DNA of 15,537 nucleotides from positions 1 to 15,537 of the forward strand of contig JALWQN010000098.1 of NCBI GenBank assembly GCA_027083115.1, given 5' to 3'. Under the pieces are notes generated by a model. It saw nothing but the letters and a program-made list of their open reading frames with translations, did no database searches and was not told the origin of the DNA. How positions within the stretch are numbered: the first letter of the stretch is position 1; each line of letters starts with the position of its first letter. This DNA comes from Desulfurococcales archaeon (lineage in GTDB: Archaea > Thermoproteota > Thermoprotei_A > Sulfolobales > NBVN01). The position numbers were made by a program, and so were the translations under genes. Positions 1 through 6,433 of this stretch are shown in pieces.

Positions 1-1
1 A

Positions 2-79
2 ATCAAAAAAATAGTGGAGGACTACGAAGGCTACAGAACAACAGAAGAAACAGGGGAAACAATTTACGAACCGAACTAA
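2..79 (+). CDS. C-terminal end of an unidentified protein (partial)
   Basis: The plus strand is open from the left edge to a TAA at 77-79 in this frame. It gives 25 residues ending in TGETIYEPN, an acidic, polar tail of the kind found at protein C-termini. The other two plus frames give Arg/Asn-rich or low-complexity readings. The gene lies in the same direction as the tRNA that follows 64 bases later. No function can be assigned from so short a tail, and the call depends on the open frame alone. Confidence 0.45.
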   Translation: MKKIVEDYEGYRTTEETGETIYEPN

Positions 80-110
80 CTGAAAACCTAAAGCACACCA
101 TAGCTCAAGC

Positions 111-119
111 CTTAAAACT
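111..119 (+). promoter_or_regulatory. TATA box of the tRNA-Ala gene
   Basis: CTTAAAACT is centred about 28 bases before the first tRNA base at 144, the normal spacing for an archaeal TATA box with a start just ahead of the mature 5' end. It falls in the short gap after the partial gene, so the tRNA probably has its own promoter. Confidence 0.5.
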
Positions 120-143
120 CCAAAACCACCTAAAGTTATTGAA

Positions 144-219
<76 letters not shown>

Positions 220-229
220 TAAGCTCATG

Positions 230-246
230 GTTTTCTGAATGTTTTT
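230..246 (+). terminator. T-tract terminator after tRNA-Ala
   Basis: Two runs of T (231-234 and 242-246) lie 12 to 27 bases after the tRNA 3' end. Archaeal RNA polymerase commonly stops at such U-tracts without a hairpin. This is inferred from position and base composition only. Confidence 0.4.
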
Positions 247-305
247 CAATAAGTTATCCACGATATGGGTGGAGAGGGCCCTGATCTCGCGTGGTTTTAA
301 CCTGT

Positions 306-332
306 GGTTAACAGTTAACCCTGCCTTCAGGG
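306..332. repeat. Two adjoining inverted repeats at the end of the propeller gene
   Basis: GGTTAAC-A-GTTAACC (306-320) is a perfect 7-bp inverted repeat with one central base. It adjoins and slightly overlaps a second hairpin, CCCTG-CCTT-CAGGG (319-332), whose right arm covers the minus-strand stop codon at 327-329. Together they could form a transcript-end structure for the minus-strand gene, shielding the convergent tRNA. They could equally be a protein-binding site. Neither role is shown by the sequence. Confidence 0.4.
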
Positions 333-1382
333 CCTTAACTTCTTGATAATTATTAGGGCTGCTGAAGCAACCACTATGATTACTGAAGCAATTATGGTCA
401 ACAGCCACTCACTTTCTTTGGGTTGTGGCAAAAGCAGTTTGTAAGCTATGACTTCGTACTCGCCGCCTACCGCTAATATCATGTTTTTGGATGACCAAGA
501 AACGCTGTTTACTTTCGTGTCGAGGGTTCTAACAATGGTTTTGTTTGTTGATGTGTCTGTTAAGGTTATTTGGTTCTTCTTGAATGAGACCATCATAACG
601 CCATTAGGTCCCCAATAAGGTAGTGGTTTACTGCTTTCAGTTCTCCAAACCCTTAACCTACTTCCCTTACTGTCAAGCACTATCACGCTATTGTTTGTTC
701 CTACAGCTAACTTACTTCCGTCGGGACTCCATGAAACTCTAGTGATGTACTGACCTAATCCCTTAATTACCTTAACTACTTCACCCATCCTATTTATGAA
801 GTACATGCTCCCTAAATCACTACCTACAGCCATTAAGTCCCCCTCGGGCCTCCAAGAAATTGAGGAAAGTACGGGACCAGGAACCCCATAACTCCATAAC
901 TTCCTTCCTGAAAGATCAAGGACCAAGACACCGCTCCAATGAAAATACTTAAGCAATAGAGCTAATTCCTTGCCGTCGGGACTCCAAGATATGCCAGATA
1001 TAACGTATTTCTGTAGGGACTTATTCATAAGTAAGCTTCCGTTCAAACCAAACAATATCAGGTGTCCTCCTCTCCGCATACTGAAGGACCCCACAGCAAG
1101 AACCTTACCTTTAGGGCCCCATGAAAGGCTCAGGATCCCTGAACTTAGTTTCTTGCTCCAAATGGCATTCCCTCCACTATTGAAGATAATTAATGTCCCA
1201 TTATTTTTCGGGAATAAATTGCTTGCTCCTACAGCTAAGTAGCTGTTGGTAGGGCTCCATGAGGTAGCGAAGACTTTCCCATCAACTCCTTTCTCCCAGA
1301 GCTTAATGAGGTCCTCCCCCGACTTAGCGGTAGCTCTTAATTGGTTCGGTATGAGCGCTAAGGACAAGGTAACAAATACCAA
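327..1382 (-). CDS. Membrane-anchored extracytoplasmic seven-bladed beta-propeller (WD40-like)
   Basis: Seven copies of a motif resembling SWSPDGxxLAVG occur near residues 41, 87, 132, 176, 217, 256 and 295, spaced 39-46 residues, so the fold should be a seven-bladed propeller. The N-terminus is hydrophobic and signal-like (VFVTLSLAL). The C-terminus has one membrane helix at about residues 326-346 followed by KKLRP, which places the propeller outside the cell and the tail inside. The start given is TTG at 1382, but the frame stays open upstream to about 1477, coding a Lys/Arg-rich stretch that would make a better signal peptide, with no ATG, GTG or TTG. The true start may therefore be a rarer codon such as ATA at 1442. 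It follows the NAPRT gene on the same strand. Ligand and partner are unknown; a surface binding or scaffolding role is inferred. Confidence 0.75.
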   Translation of the reverse strand: MVFVTLSLALIPNQLRATAKSGEDLIKLWEKGVDGKVFATSWSPTNSYLAVGASNLFPKNNGTLIIFNSGGNAIWSKKLSSGILSLSWGPKGKVLAVGSFSMRRGGHLILFGLNGSLLMNKSLQKYVISGISWSPDGKELALLLKYFHWSGVLVLDLSGRKLWSYGVPGPVLSSISWRPEGDLMAVGSDLGSMYFINRMGEVVKVIKGLGQYITRVSWSPDGSKLAVGTNNSVIVLDSKGSRLRVWRTESSKPLPYWGPNGVMMVSFKKNQITLTDTSTNKTIVRTLDTKVNSVSWSSKNMILAVGGEYEVIAYKLLLPQPKESEWLLTIIASVIIVVASAALIIIKKLRP

Positions 1383-1453
1383 TAAAGTGAAGGAAGCTAT
1401 CCTCTTCCCTAGGGTTACCGCCTTAAATCCCTTCTTCTCTATTAATGGATTAA

Positions 1454-1461
1454 TTAATAAA
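1454..1461 (-). promoter_or_regulatory. TATA-like box upstream of the propeller gene
   Basis: On the minus strand this reads TTTATTAA, in the gap between the NAPRT stop and the propeller. A transcript would start near 1432, about 50 bases before the TTG at 1382 but only about 10 bases from the in-frame ATA at 1442. That supports a protein start upstream of the TTG. Confidence 0.4.
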
Positions 1462-1488
1462 GATTCAATCAGTTCCTAGAAATCGTTT

Positions 1489-2658
1489 TCAGGATGGTGT
1501 TGGCTCAGGAACTTCCTTCAGTTGCTTCAGGACATACTCCCTGACCTGATTGACTGTAGGTAACCCCCTCACTAATTCACCATTGTTTATCCACTTAAGC
1601 ATGAGTGGCTCCCTGCATCTTTCTGGCTCACTACCTAACCTAACTACCTCATAATCTAGGGTACCGCACCTATACACTGCTTTAGCAGCCGGGTACTTAC
1701 CTTTCTTTGTGTAAGGCACCCACTCACCATCAATGAATTTCTCAACAATATCCATACTGAAGTCAACAGGTTTGGGGTAAGTTATTGATGTCCCGACCCC
1801 GAAACCATCCGCAACCTCCCTCAACCTAGCCATTTCTGACTCACTAATTCCCCCACTAACTATTACCTGAACGTCCTCCCTACCCATAAGTTTAAGGGTC
1901 CACTTAATCTCCCTAATTATTTCAGCCATATCTCCCCTCCTGCTTCTGGGGGTGTCTAGCCTCACACCAACTAACTTATTGCGTAAGGCCTCCACAGCCT
2001 TAACTGTGGCGAACCTCTCGTCCATGAAGGTATCCACTAAAGCGATCCTTGGGACGGACTCATCAACTACCTCATCGTAAGCTCTCCATGCAGAGACCTC
2101 ATCACCGAAAACAAGTATCAGTGCGTGAGGCATTGTGCCCTTAGGGACCACACCCAAGTACCTCCTGTTGAAAGCCCCCGAAACGCCGTCAACACCACCT
2201 ATGTAGGCTGCCCTATCCAGCATAGGTGCGATAGCTGGGTGAGCACCCCTAAGACCGAAGTAAAGAATTGTTTTGTTGTGTGAGAGCTTCTTAAAGCGTG
2301 CCGCCCTAGTAGCTACTGAGGTATAGTGCCTTAAGATACCTAATAGAGGGGTCTCGAGAACACAGATATCTGAGTAGCGACCCTCAATAACCATTAGGGG
2401 GAAGTTACCCTTAATTAAGGTCCCCTCAGGAAGTGAGTAAACGGTTAATCTCCTGCCCTTAAGTAAGTGAAGGGCCTCCTCAAGACCTGCGTAAACAGCC
2501 CAATCATAACCCCCAGGTAACCTCCCTGTATGGACCTCCATCCTCACCTTAACGTCCGTGAGGCCCTTAGCCTTAAGTATTTCTTCGGTCCTGACGAAGT
2601 ACACGTCAGTAATTTCTCCTGAAAGGATCTCTTCCTCACTCGCTACGTAGAACCTCAA
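1489..2658 (-). CDS. pncB: Nicotinate phosphoribosyltransferase (NAD salvage)
   Basis: A 389-residue enzyme of the archaeal type, expected to join nicotinate to PRPP with ATP hydrolysis to form nicotinate mononucleotide. Diagnostic segments are GLRGAHPAIAP near residue 135, the GVSGAFNRRYLG region near 158, and KGTMPHALI with His178, which matches the histidine phosphorylated in this family. The barrel phosphate-binding strands follow: VDTF, RLDTPRSR and VSGGIS (268-272). A C-terminal extension holds Cys331 and Cys348, a region that forms a zinc-knuckle-like element in some archaeal relatives, though only two cysteines are seen here. Translation starts at TTG with a GGGTG ribosome site about 6 bases ahead. 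It lies 34 bases after the 129-residue unknown, so co-transcription is likely. Confidence 0.92.
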   Translation of the reverse strand: MRFYVASEEEILSGEITDVYFVRTEEILKAKGLTDVKVRMEVHTGRLPGGYDWAVYAGLEEALHLLKGRRLTVYSLPEGTLIKGNFPLMVIEGRYSDICVLETPLLGILRHYTSVATRAARFKKLSHNKTILYFGLRGAHPAIAPMLDRAAYIGGVDGVSGAFNRRYLGVVPKGTMPHALILVFGDEVSAWRAYDEVVDESVPRIALVDTFMDERFATVKAVEALRNKLVGVRLDTPRSRRGDMAEIIREIKWTLKLMGREDVQVIVSGGISESEMARLREVADGFGVGTSITYPKPVDFSMDIVEKFIDGEWVPYTKKGKYPAAKAVYRCGTLDYEVVRLGSEPERCREPLMLKWINNGELVRGLPTVNQVREYVLKQLKEVPEPTPS

Positions 2659-2692
2659 ACTAACACCCTCTGAAGGTTGTTGAGGAAGTAAA

Positions 2693-3082
2693 TTATTTTT
2701 TCCCTAAACCTAGCCACTGAAGTATTGATTCAGCAGCCTCCTCACTAAGGAGACCAAAACTAAGTAAGTTATCTAGGTATTCACTAATTCTCCCAGTAGG
2801 TATTAACTCAGCAGTCTCCTCAGTCACCTCAATGATTCCGTCATCAAAAAGGCTTAACTCGCAGAACCTCCCGTCCCGAAACGTAAGCGAGTACGTGCTG
2901 ACGCCAACCCTATCTAAGGCAGCCCTAATTAAGCACCTATCGCATCCCTCGTAAATGACGTCCTCAGTAAGACTAAGCGTTGGAGGTTCAGAACCCTCAC
3001 ACAAACCAACGCACTCCTTAAGTAATGAATCGAGGTTCCTCATCATGTAGTTCTCGAACTCATCGATCCTCAGCTCAAGCAC
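2693..3082 (-). CDS. Small cysteine-containing protein of unknown function
   Basis: A 129-residue acidic, apparently cytoplasmic protein I do not recognise. It has cysteines at 24, 28, 47, 50 and 74, giving a C-x3-C then C-x2-C arrangement that could bind metal. The second half holds predicted amphipathic helices, with many Glu, Leu and Ser. The start is GTG at 3082 without a clear Shine-Dalgarno site. Internal methionines at residues 13 and 14 are alternatives. It sits 60 bases after the radical SAM gene and 34 bases before NAPRT on the same strand. The radical SAM neighbour suggests it could be a partner or substrate, which is inference only. Confidence 0.75.
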   Translation of the reverse strand: MLELRIDEFENYMMRNLDSLLKECVGLCEGSEPPTLSLTEDVIYEGCDRCLIRAALDRVGVSTYSLTFRDGRFCELSLFDDGIIEVTEETAELIPTGRISEYLDNLLSFGLLSEEAAESILQWLGLGKK

Positions 3083-3118
3083 CTAAGCAGTAACGATTAG
3101 GGAGCTAATAAGGAATTA

Positions 3119-3127
3119 CAAATATAC
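3119..3127 (-). promoter_or_regulatory. TATA box for the 129-residue gene
   Basis: The minus strand reads TGTATATTT about 40 bases before the GTG start, predicting a short untranslated leader of roughly a dozen bases. This suggests the small gene and NAPRT can be expressed apart from the radical SAM gene. Confidence 0.45.
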
Positions 3128-3142
3128 ATTAGTTCCTCCAAG

Positions 3143-3901
3143 TTAAGGCCTTAAGTACTTCCTAGGCCTTAACCCAGTCTTCCTGAGGATCTTCTCCACA
3201 TGAGGGTATAGGATAACGACCTCCCAATCAATGCATCTAGGTAGGTCCTCATCCATATCAGATAACTTCATAACAAATTCAGCGATATCCTCATCCTTAC
3301 TGAAGGAAACCATTATTGCAGGTATTAAGTTGCGGCATGGCTTGATCCCGTAGTCAAGTAAGTTCCTTAACGCACTTAATTGGAGGTCGAAACCTGAGGG
3401 CTTAGCCCCGGTTAACTCACTGAATTCTTCAGGATTGACTCCCTTGAAGGAAACCCTAATTAATAGGTCATCATAGCTTGAGAGCTCCTTAGCGTAACTC
3501 ATGTCGTGACCCAACAGCAAACCATTGGTTTCGAGAATGAACCCATATCCCGATGCTAAAGCCAACTCAACCAAGCGAATTAGGTGATCCCTACATATAG
3601 TGGGTTCACCTCCAGTTAACCTCATCAGGTTATAGCGCCTACCAACAGCTATCTTTCTGAGCTTCCTGAAAGCCCCTTCAGAAGTGAAGTAATTACCTAA
3701 GTTGTACCTGTCCCTGAAGTACCATGCCCAACAGAACTTGCAGGATAAGTTACAGCCTATTACGTCTGCAGAAGCTATCCCGCCATACCACCTTCCTCCC
3801 CTAAACCTATAGTAAAGTCTCTCCTGCCCTGAGCTCCCTTCCCTACAAACCCTCTCACGAACTACTTTAGTCCTCTCTATGGGGTCATATCCTTGACTCA
3901 A
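3143..3901 (-). CDS. Radical SAM protein of unknown substrate
   Basis: A 252-residue radical SAM enzyme. The [4Fe-4S] motif is C50-x3-C54-x2-C57 (CNLSCKFC) followed by Trp, and the SAM-binding glycine motif is TGGEP at 96-100. Further conserved-looking strands are FILETNG (121-127) and LLIRVSFKG (146-154). The preceding RFRGGRWYGGIASADV segment and the C-terminal YPHVEKILRKTGLRP recall an uncharacterised archaeal radical SAM family (I think COG5014, from memory). It is too short to carry a large auxiliary-cluster domain; the other cysteines are at 19, 103, 189 and 223. The start is TTG, the first usable codon after an in-frame TAA, but its ribosome site is weak. It follows the Lrp gene by 63 bases. 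The substrate cannot be inferred. Confidence 0.85.
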   Translation of the reverse strand: MSQGYDPIERTKVVRERVCREGSSGQERLYYRFRGGRWYGGIASADVIGCNLSCKFCWAWYFRDRYNLGNYFTSEGAFRKLRKIAVGRRYNLMRLTGGEPTICRDHLIRLVELALASGYGFILETNGLLLGHDMSYAKELSSYDDLLIRVSFKGVNPEEFSELTGAKPSGFDLQLSALRNLLDYGIKPCRNLIPAIMVSFSKDEDIAEFVMKLSDMDEDLPRCIDWEVVILYPHVEKILRKTGLRPRKYLRP

Positions 3902-3964
3902 TCCTGAAGACCCGCTTCCCGTGAGTGAGATAGCTTACTCAGGTTATGTGTTTCCAGAATCACC

Positions 3965-4426
3965 TTAAGTAACTGACCTAGTTATTATTTCAGGTAGTGA
4001 TTCCCTACCCTTAATGACCTCAAGAACTATTGCTGGGTAAACGTTCTTTACGCCATCAAGGTTCTTGATTTCCTTAAGCTTCAACTGCATTTCAGAACCG
4101 TCCTTGGCCCAAAGCTCAATCATTACGTCATGATCCCCAGAAGTCAAAGCAACAAACACTACGTCCTTCCTATTCGATAGTTCCTTAGCTACATCCAGCA
4201 GGGACTCAGAATTAACGTTAACGCCTACGTAAGCTATTGATGAGTAACCCAGCTTCGACGGATCAACCTCAAGCTTATATCCCTTAATAACTCCCTCCCT
4301 CTCCAGCTTAACTATCCTCTTCTTTACTGCAACATCAGAGATTCCTAAAACCCTAGCTATCCTTGTTGATGGTGTCCTTGAGTTTTCAGCTAATAGAGAC
4401 AGTATCTTAAGATCTTTCTCATCCAT
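3965..4426 (-). CDS. Lrp/AsnC-family transcriptional regulator
   Basis: A 153-residue protein with the standard two-part layout. An N-terminal winged helix-turn-helix (about residues 3-50, with TRIARVLGISDVAVKKRI as the recognition region) is followed by a ligand-binding and oligomerisation RAM domain (about 60-140, including the GDHDVMIELWAKD strand-turn). The start is the ATG at 4426, chosen over a TTG nine bases upstream because an AGGTG site (4433-4437) sits 6 bases ahead of the ATG and overlaps the TTG. Family members usually form octamers and respond to amino acids or other small effectors. The radical SAM, NAPRT and propeller genes downstream are possible targets. A set of palindromes upstream may be its own operator. 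Confidence 0.93.
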   Translation of the reverse strand: MDEKDLKILSLLAENSRTPSTRIARVLGISDVAVKKRIVKLEREGVIKGYKLEVDPSKLGYSSIAYVGVNVNSESLLDVAKELSNRKDVVFVALTSGDHDVMIELWAKDGSEMQLKLKEIKNLDGVKNVYPAIVLEVIKGRESLPEIITRSVT

Positions 4427-4470
4427 TAACAACACCTACTTTAAGCTAAGTAAGGTTAAACTAACAAACT

Positions 4471-4524
4471 AATAAATTTATTATAGCTAAAAACCAGTTA
4501 AGGTACTTTAACCTAATTAATTAG
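4471..4524. promoter_or_regulatory. Cluster of three palindromes upstream of the Lrp gene (putative operator)
   Basis: Within 54 bases there are AATAAATTTATT (4471-4482, perfect), GTTAAGGTACTTTAAC (4497-4512, 14 of 16 bases symmetric) and CTAATTAATTAG (4513-4524, perfect). The first overlaps the best TATA-like sequence for the Lrp gene. TAGCTAA occurs on both sides (4484-4490 and 4526-4532). Lrp-type proteins often bind several AT-rich palindromes at their own promoters, so autoregulation is a reasonable inference. The minus-strand T run opposite 4488-4492 could also end the P1 transcript. Confidence 0.4.
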
Positions 4525-4547
4525 ATAGCTAACCCTACTGAAATTAC

Positions 4548-4874
4548 TTAACCAAAAAGTGAGGATATACCTTCAGCTATTTCCTCCTCACTAACTTCCT
4601 TCTCCTTCTCTTCTTCTTCCTCCTCCTCTTTCTTCTCCTCGGAAGGAGCTCCAGCAGGTGTTGGTGCTGCCGCAGCAGCTGCAGGTACTACTGGGGCCGC
4701 AGTAGCTTGCTTAACGACCTCATCAATGTTTACTTCCTTTAAGGCAGCAACAAGCATCTTAATCCTGTTCTCATCTGCCTGAATCCCTGCAGCCTCCAAA
4801 ACCTTCTTCACGTTATCCTCGTTTATTTCCTTACCCGCCGAATGCAGTAGTAGCGAGGCATATACGTACTCCAT
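4548..4874 (-). CDS. rpl12: Archaeal ribosomal stalk protein P1 (L12p)
   Basis: A 108-residue protein with the three-part P1 layout. An alpha-helical dimerisation domain (about 1-60, beginning MEYVYASLLLHSAGKEI) is followed by an Ala/Pro hinge and a highly charged Glu/Lys segment ending in ISSLFG. The C-terminal tail recruits translational GTPases, and the N-terminal domain docks on L10/P0. The start is ATG at 4874 with GGTGG 8 bases ahead; an in-frame GTG 12 bases upstream is less likely. It has its own TATA box at 4909-4916. Archaeal P1 genes normally follow L1 and L10; here the upstream gene is an acyl-CoA synthetase subunit and the downstream gene is a regulator. Confidence 0.97.
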   Translation of the reverse strand: MEYVYASLLLHSAGKEINEDNVKKVLEAAGIQADENRIKMLVAALKEVNIDEVVKQATAAPVVPAAAAAAPTPAGAPSEEKKEEEEEEEKEKEVSEEEIAEGISSLFG

Positions 4875-4908
4875 ACACTTAACCACCGTTAAGTTGAGGT
4901 TTGGGACG

Positions 4909-4916
4909 TATTTAAG
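4909..4916 (-). promoter_or_regulatory. TATA box of the P1 gene
   Basis: The minus strand reads CTTAAATA, overlapping the stop codon of the acyl-CoA synthetase gene and about 38 bases before the P1 ATG. The predicted transcript starts near 4886, just ahead of the GGTGG ribosome site. P1 therefore probably has its own promoter rather than depending on read-through. Confidence 0.5.
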
Positions 4917-6321
4917 CGTTAGTGGTTCTCCCTAACTCCTTAAGCCTTCTCTCAACCCTCTCCCTAACTTTCCTGTAGTTAATTAACGCAGCCATTGATG
5001 AGGCAGCCCTCTCAGGCATTGGGTAAGTAGGTATTCCTGCCTCATTAAGCTTAGCGACTGCCTTATAGGATTTCTCACCACCGATCATGGCTACCGTAAT
5101 TGGTTTCCTTAAGCCACCCAACTCCTTAACAGCATTAATTAATTCGTCAGCAATCACTACAGGGTCAGTTACTGCTGTCTCGCAATAGAGGGCCAATACA
5201 GCACCGACCCCATCATTCCTTATTGCCTCAATCACAGCATCCACGTAACCCTCATTACTTATCATTCCAGTAACGTCTATAGGGTTCTTTAGTGAAGCAA
5301 ACTCAGGTAATTTAGGTTTTAAGGAATTAACTAGTGAGTCAGGAGGCCTACTTAACGATATTCCGTTCTCCGCCAAAACATCCGTAGCTAAGACTCCAGC
5401 ACCCCCACCATTAGTGACTATAACTAACTGGCCGTCCTCGTACGGAGGTAAGTAAGAGAAAGCCCTAGCCCAATCGAACGCCTGCTCAACATTAACTGCC
5501 TCAAGAATCCCTGACTCCTTGAATAAGGTGGAATATATCGCTACATTACCTGCTAGCGATCCCGTATGTGAAGCAACTGCCTTAGCCCCTGCCTCAGTCT
5601 TGCCTGCCTTAACCACAATTAATGGCTTCCTTAAGGAGAAGCTTTCTGCTGCCTTCATGAACTTCTTACCGTCAGTGACTCCCTCAAGGTATATGAGGAC
5701 AACCTTAGTTGATTCGTCCTTCTCAAGGAATTGAAGAAGGTCAGCATCATCAATGTCTGCCTTATTACCTATGGAAACTATTGTGGAGACACCTATCTTC
5801 TCAACTATGGTCATCCCCATTAATGCGATCCCTAAGGCCCCTGACTGAGTTATGAACCCAACAGACCCAGGAATAACTTCCTGAGGCCCGAATGTTGCGT
5901 TAATCCTTAATGGCGTGTACACGATACCGAAGATGTTTGGACCTAAGACCCTCATGCCGTGCTTCCTGGCTGTCTCCACAACCTCCCTCTCCAACTCCAC
6001 CTTGCCGATTTCCTTAAAGCCTGAAGTAATTATTACGGCAACCTTAACGCCCTTCTTGCCTGCATCCTCAACAACTCCAGGAACCAGCTTAGCAGGAACT
6101 GAAACAACAATCATGTCTACTTCGTCAGGTATTGACGAGACCTTAGGGTATGTCTTAAGGCCTAAGATCTCGTCAGCCTTGGGATTCACGGGATATATCT
6201 TACCCTTAAACCCATAATTAATTAGGTTCTTAAGGACTTCATAACCTATTTTTCCTGGGTGTCTTGACGCCCCCACTACGGCGATCGACTTAGGGCGAAA
6301 CAAAGCTTCCGTATTACTCAT
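4912..6321 (-). CDS. acdA: ADP-forming acetate/acyl-CoA synthetase, alpha subunit
   Basis: A 469-residue protein. It opens with a Rossmann-type CoA-binding domain (KSIAVVGASRHPGKIGYEVL, residues 11-30), followed by the two ligase subdomains (FITQSGALGIA near 157 and VIVTNGGGAGVLATD near 305). His252 in SHTGSLAG matches the histidine phosphorylated in catalysis in this family. The enzyme makes ATP from acyl-CoA, ADP and phosphate in fermentative archaea. The start is ATG at 6321 with AGGTGGGG 6-8 bases ahead, not the GTG at 6333 that lies inside that site. The ATP-grasp beta subunit is not fused and is not in this window, so it must be encoded elsewhere. Substrate preference (acetate, aryl or branched acids) cannot be read from the sequence. 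Confidence 0.93.
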   Translation of the reverse strand: MSNTEALFRPKSIAVVGASRHPGKIGYEVLKNLINYGFKGKIYPVNPKADEILGLKTYPKVSSIPDEVDMIVVSVPAKLVPGVVEDAGKKGVKVAVIITSGFKEIGKVELEREVVETARKHGMRVLGPNIFGIVYTPLRINATFGPQEVIPGSVGFITQSGALGIALMGMTIVEKIGVSTIVSIGNKADIDDADLLQFLEKDESTKVVLIYLEGVTDGKKFMKAAESFSLRKPLIVVKAGKTEAGAKAVASHTGSLAGNVAIYSTLFKESGILEAVNVEQAFDWARAFSYLPPYEDGQLVIVTNGGGAGVLATDVLAENGISLSRPPDSLVNSLKPKLPEFASLKNPIDVTGMISNEGYVDAVIEAIRNDGVGAVLALYCETAVTDPVVIADELINAVKELGGLRKPITVAMIGGEKSYKAVAKLNEAGIPTYPMPERAASSMAALINYRKVRERVERRLKELGRTTNA

Positions 6322-6352
6322 TTCAAACCCCACCTACATACTTGAGGTTAAG

Positions 6353-6364
6353 TAAAAAATATGT
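6353..6364 (-). promoter_or_regulatory. TATA box of the acyl-CoA synthetase gene
   Basis: The minus strand reads CATATTTTTTAC about 37 bases before the ATG, predicting a leader of roughly 12 bases that includes the AGGTGGGG ribosome site. It shares the 112-base divergent gap with the promoter of the plus-strand membrane protein. Confidence 0.5.
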
Positions 6365-6403
6365 CCCTTAATAGATATTCGACTACTGTCTACAGGCAGT
6401 TAA

Positions 6404-6413
6404 GCATTAAAAG
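6404..6413 (+). promoter_or_regulatory. TATA box of the plus-strand membrane protein
   Basis: GCATTAAAAG is centred about 26 bases before the ATG at 6434 and no Shine-Dalgarno site precedes that ATG. The spacing predicts a leaderless transcript starting at or next to the start codon. Confidence 0.55.
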
Positions 6414-6433
6414 TTATTTCCTTTCCTTAACCG

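Noticed and set aside
4593..4637. Low-complexity CTT/CTC-rich repeat
   Set aside because: It encodes the Glu/Lys-rich segment of ribosomal P1, a normal family feature, so it is not an independent repeat.
5915..6217. Plus-strand open frame of 100 codons inside acdA
   Set aside because: It lies fully inside the coding region of a confidently identified enzyme, is rich in Pro, Thr and Ser as antisense frames often are, and has no promoter or ribosome site.
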